35,584 nt of DNA, taken from the NCBI GenBank assembly GCA_902800325.1, contig CADCDW010000018.1, positions 1 through 35,584 of the forward strand, in the 5' to 3' direction. The notes under the pieces were generated by a model. That model was not told where the DNA came from, searched no databases, and saw only the letters and a list, made by a program, of their open reading frames with translations. This document shows positions 33,584 to 35,584 of this stretch, piece by piece (position 1 is the stretch's first letter; each line of letters starts with the position of its first letter). Source of the stretch: an uncultured Lachnospiraceae bacterium. Lineage in GTDB: Bacteria > Bacillota > Clostridia > Lachnospirales > Lachnospiraceae. Both the position numbers and the translations under genes were made by a program.

Positions 33584-34678
33584 TTAATCATTCAACTCTA
33601 TTACATAAAAATCTTCTTCCGAAGGATTCATATAATCAATCGGCACTTCCTTTATAAAAAGTAAAGCACTTATATCCTCAGGGTTAATTATATTATCAAA
33701 ATTATATTTCATATAATAATCATAGTCTTTTTCAAATACCAATCCATATTCACCTTCTGATATGGCATCATATTTTATAGTACCGTCAACAAACTTGATT
33801 CCGTATAAGTCATGTTTTTCACCAAAGCCCTCAACGGAAGCTCCTACGGTATCGTCAGCTTTGAACCTTAGATAAATTGAAATAGGTGTAATCCTCGCAT
33901 AGATAAGAGTGATTCCCGTATCACCTATCTTCTTGGACATGCTCCACTCTCTTTTTTCTTCACCTCCACTCAAGCTCCACTCAAGATGCCATTCACCTTC
34001 TACAGCATAATTATAGTCTTGTACAGTAGGAAAATTGTCGCATTTGACAATGCCCTTTATATCGATAGTAATTCTTTTTCCGATGATACTCTCCACATCA
34101 TCCATATCCCCTGAGTTAAAGAGTATCTCTATATAGGTGTCCCCATATCCTTTATCACTGTCATAAATAAAAGAATGTCCGCTTACATGCGAAAGCTTTT
34201 TCCCATCTATCAATACCTCGCAATCAAGCATAAGTTCACCTTTCGCATAGTCCTCTAGTCCTGTTATCTGTAAGCCGATAACTGTATTTTCACTGTCAGA
34301 AATCGTCTGTGTTACAGATATAACAACTCCATTACAATCTGCACTTAATACATCCGCTTCACCTTTTGTCATACTTGGATTTACTGCAAATCCTCCATTT
34401 TCCAATATATCCTTATCAAATATATCTAAGATAAATCTTTCTTCAATACCACCCGACCAGTATATAAAGGTCTTAGCCGATACTGAAAGTGTAAAAACAC
34501 ATACCAAAACCACAGTGAAGGCCATAACAAATCTCTTATAATTAATAGCAGAATTAATACTATTTATTTGATTGTTTTTTTTTGTTAAACTGCCTAAAGC
34601 CTCTTTAATTCCCAAATCCACCACTTCAGGTATCTCATTATCTGATTTTATTTCTTCAATAAATACCTCAAAGCTCAT
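33584..34678 (-). CDS. Membrane anti-sigma factor, DUF4179-like
   Basis: A 364-residue protein that overlaps the sigma gene by 11 bp, the usual sign of a coupled anti-sigma factor. The first 47 residues are cytoplasmic and acidic (EVFIEEIKSDNEIPEVVDLGIKEAL), a TM segment is at about 47-67 (RFVMAFTVVLVCVFTLSVSA), and the rest is extracytoplasmic beta-rich sequence. This matches the DUF4179-containing anti-sigma proteins of Firmicutes ECF groups. By family analogy the cytoplasmic part would hold the sigma factor until an envelope signal or proteolysis releases it. The signal is unknown. It probably controls the promoter of its own cassette. Confidence 0.82.
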   Translation of the reverse strand: MSFEVFIEEIKSDNEIPEVVDLGIKEALGSLTKKNNQINSINSAINYKRFVMAFTVVLVCVFTLSVSAKTFIYWSGGIEERFILDIFDKDILENGGFAVNPSMTKGEADVLSADCNGVVISVTQTISDSENTVIGLQITGLEDYAKGELMLDCEVLIDGKKLSHVSGHSFIYDSDKGYGDTYIEILFNSGDMDDVESIIGKRITIDIKGIVKCDNFPTVQDYNYAVEGEWHLEWSLSGGEEKREWSMSKKIGDTGITLIYARITPISIYLRFKADDTVGASVEGFGEKHDLYGIKFVDGTIKYDAISEGEYGLVFEKDYDYYMKYNFDNIINPEDISALLFIKEVPIDYMNPSEEDFYVIELND

Positions 34679-35189
34679 TATCTTTCTCTCCTTTCTCTCC
34701 CAATATTTTTAATTTATATTGCTCTCTTGCCTTTTTTAATCTGTCCTTTACGGTCGTTTCCTTTAAATCAAGTATCTTAGCTATCTCTCTTATTTTATAG
34801 CCTTGAACATAATAGAGGATTATCATAATCCTATACTTTTCCTCCATATATTCAAGGCTGTTTTTCCACTCTGCATTATCGAGGCCGGAATCATTTATTA
34901 CCAGCTCATCCGTAAAGGAATGTGGCAATTCCTTTGTATTCGTATTAATAATCTTATAGCAGTTATTTATAAGAATCCTTGTCATCCATGTTTTAAAATA
35001 TTCGTTATTTTTAAGCGTATTCAGCTTTTCCCAGCATATCAGTATTGTATCTTGTATGGCATCACTTACATCCTCATCATTATAAAGTATGGCTCGTGCC
35101 ACCTTATACATATTGACCTTATTTATCTGTATTAACTCTGAAAAAGCATCTTTATTTCCACGCTTCGCCTGTTTTACCAGGTTTTTCAT
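34668..35189 (-). CDS. ECF-type RNA polymerase sigma factor
   Basis: A 173-residue sigma-70 family protein. Region 2 runs to about residue 75 (ARAILYNDEDVSDAIQDTILICWEKL, then FKTWMTRILINNCYK), and region 4 holds the helix-turn-helix YKIREIAKILDLKETTVKDRLKKARE (about 131-156). There is no region 1 or 3, so it is the extracytoplasmic-function class. The start has AGAGGA upstream. The gene is first in the cassette and overlaps the anti-sigma gene. An extended -10 (TGATATAAT) about 40 bases upstream may be its vegetative promoter. Its regulon cannot be read from sequence, but the seven downstream genes are the obvious candidates. Confidence 0.92.
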   Translation of the reverse strand: MKNLVKQAKRGNKDAFSELIQINKVNMYKVARAILYNDEDVSDAIQDTILICWEKLNTLKNNEYFKTWMTRILINNCYKIINTNTKELPHSFTDELVINDSGLDNAEWKNSLEYMEEKYRIMIILYYVQGYKIREIAKILDLKETTVKDRLKKAREQYKLKILGEKGEKDNEL

Positions 35190-35224
35190 CTCATTTTCCT
35201 CTTTTCGTAATATGTATGGAAATA

Positions 35225-35233
35225 ATTATATCA
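35225..35233 (-). promoter_or_regulatory. Extended -10 candidate promoter before the sigma gene
   Basis: Minus-strand TGA-TATAAT (35233-35225) is a consensus extended -10. The expected -35 region is only A/T, with no good TTGACA match, so confidence is moderate. The sigma gene starts 35 bases downstream. Confidence 0.45.
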
Positions 35234-35324
35234 AACCTTTTAATATTAATATATTGTTTCTAAATAATCTTCCTATATATTAGATAATTTAAAATGTAAT
35301 TTGGTCGATTTTTTATACAAAAAA

Positions 35325-35358
35325 ATATGTGACACGGGATGTATGCCCTGTCACATAT
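35325..35358 (-). terminator. Minus-strand intrinsic terminator
   Basis: ATATGTGACA pairs with TGTCACATAT (10 bp) and an inner GGG/CCC closes the stem around ATGTAT, with one bulged base. On the minus strand the stem is followed directly by TTTTTTT. This suits a terminator for genes entering from the right edge of the window. Confidence 0.8.
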
Positions 35359-35379
35359 CATAAGTATATCAGACTGCAT

Positions 35380-35434
35380 AAAAAATGCACAAAGCATGGC
35401 GTTAATTAACAAGTGCCATGCGTGTGCATTTTTT
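35380..35434. terminator. Strong bidirectional hairpin terminator
   Basis: AAAAAATGCAC (35380-35390) pairs with GTGCATTTTTT (35424-35434), then GCATGGC pairs with GCCATGC after a small internal loop; GTTAATTAAC forms a further dyad at the tip. Because the outer stem ends in A-run and T-run, either strand reads as a hairpin plus U-tract. Confidence 0.85.
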
Positions 35435-35457
35435 CGCTGTCAAAGTTTATACTGCTG

Positions 35458-35487
35458 ATGTGACAGGAATCACATCTTATGTCACAT
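35458..35487. repeat. Third hairpin reusing the ATGTGACA stem
   Basis: ATGTGACA (35458-35465) pairs with TGTCACAT (35480-35487) around a 14-base loop. The same eight-base stem sequence forms the hairpin at 35325-35358. There is no T-run. It covers the end of the 81-bp-repeat frame. Confidence 0.7.
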
Positions 35488-35584
35488 TAGTCCATCTCGC
35501 TTTTCAGCTCGATGGTGTTTCTCGTCAAAGTGTCGCTTGTGCCAGCACAGCGACACCTTTCCTCGTATTAGTCCATCTCGCTTT
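35482..35584 (-). CDS. Possible C-terminal end of a 27-residue-repeat protein (partial)
   Basis: One minus-strand frame is open from the window edge to TGA at 35484-35482. It reads KRDGLIRGKVSLCWHKR..., a 27-residue unit rich in His, Lys and Arg, and then begins the unit again (KRDGLM) before stopping. The 81-bp period is exactly 27 codons. Two hairpin terminators follow downstream. Against a real protein: the unit contains a strong DNA palindrome and the composition is odd, so this may be a non-coding structured repeat with an accidental frame. The gene start lies outside the window. Confidence 0.35.
   Translation of the reverse strand, partial: KRDGLIRGKVSLCWHKRHFDEKHHRAEKRDGLM
35486..35584. 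repeat. 81-bp tandem repeat entering from the right edge
   Basis: ATTAGTCCATCTCGCTTT occurs at 35486-35503 and again, identically, at 35567-35584, the last bases of the window; the offset is 81 bp. Inside the unit GTGTCGC and GCGACAC, enclosing TGTGC/GCACA, form a strong hairpin at about 35530-35556. Only one full unit is visible, so the copy number is unknown. Confidence 0.75.

Noticed and set aside
35458-35487. CRP-like TGTGA-N-TCACA operator
   Set aside because: The spacing is wrong for CRP and the same sequence forms a hairpin stem twice; RNA or DNA hairpin is the simpler reading.

Overview
The window is AT-rich chromosomal DNA from a Gram-positive anaerobe of the class Clostridia, most likely family Lachnospiraceae. 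Three things point there: the minus-strand gene order recJ-apt-relA-MBL-hemZ-hisS-aspS, which I know from Firmicutes/Clostridia; strong GGAGG ribosome binding sites; and a YerC/TrpR-like protein, LytTR/GHKL regulators and an ECF sigma/DUF4179-type anti-sigma pair. I cannot name the genus. Almost every gene is on the minus strand, so transcription runs right to left. The one confident plus-strand gene is a lone AAA ATPase at 27.7-29.0 kb.

Layout by position. (1) 0.1-16.5 kb is a housekeeping block. In transcription order it holds recJ (repair), apt (purine salvage), relA/spoT ((p)ppGpp), an MBL hydrolase, hemZ-like radical SAM, hisS, aspS, mutS2, an OmpR-type response regulator with its histidine kinase, and a YhaM-type exoribonuclease. 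Several gaps here carry unusual repeats: a 37-bp tandem array that starts inside the hemZ 3' end, a 23-25-bp array between relA and the MBL gene, a perfect 36-bp palindrome before hemZ, and two copies of a dispersed hairpin-forming repeat (left edge and 16.6 kb). (2) 16.7-19.8 kb has an EF-hand-like calcium-binding protein with a striking 5' leader and a possible SigD-type promoter, then a YerC-family regulator and a cytoplasmic alpha-amylase, which appear to be one operon. (3) 19.9-27.5 kb has an M13 metallopeptidase lipoprotein, an FtsX-type permease and an ABC ATPase, followed by a LytTR response regulator and an AgrC/GHKL-type sensor kinase. It looks like a peptide- or envelope-related export and sensing locus. 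(4) 27.5-29.0 kb is the divergent DUF4143-type AAA ATPase behind a palindrome-rich promoter region. (5) 29.0-35.2 kb is a co-directional cassette led by an ECF sigma factor and a membrane anti-sigma factor. It is followed by six unrecognised membrane proteins and lipoproteins, including a paralogous pair flanking a Gln-rich membrane protein, and a probable 32-residue small protein. (6) 35.3-35.58 kb holds two terminator hairpins, a third hairpin sharing a stem sequence with one of them, and the beginning of an 81-bp (27-codon) tandem repeat that runs off the window.

The best candidates for something undescribed are the sigma/anti-sigma-led membrane cassette, the repeat/hairpin complex at the right edge, and the ribosome-site-sequestering leader at 17.8 kb. 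I see no CRISPR array, prophage, transposase, tRNA or rRNA.
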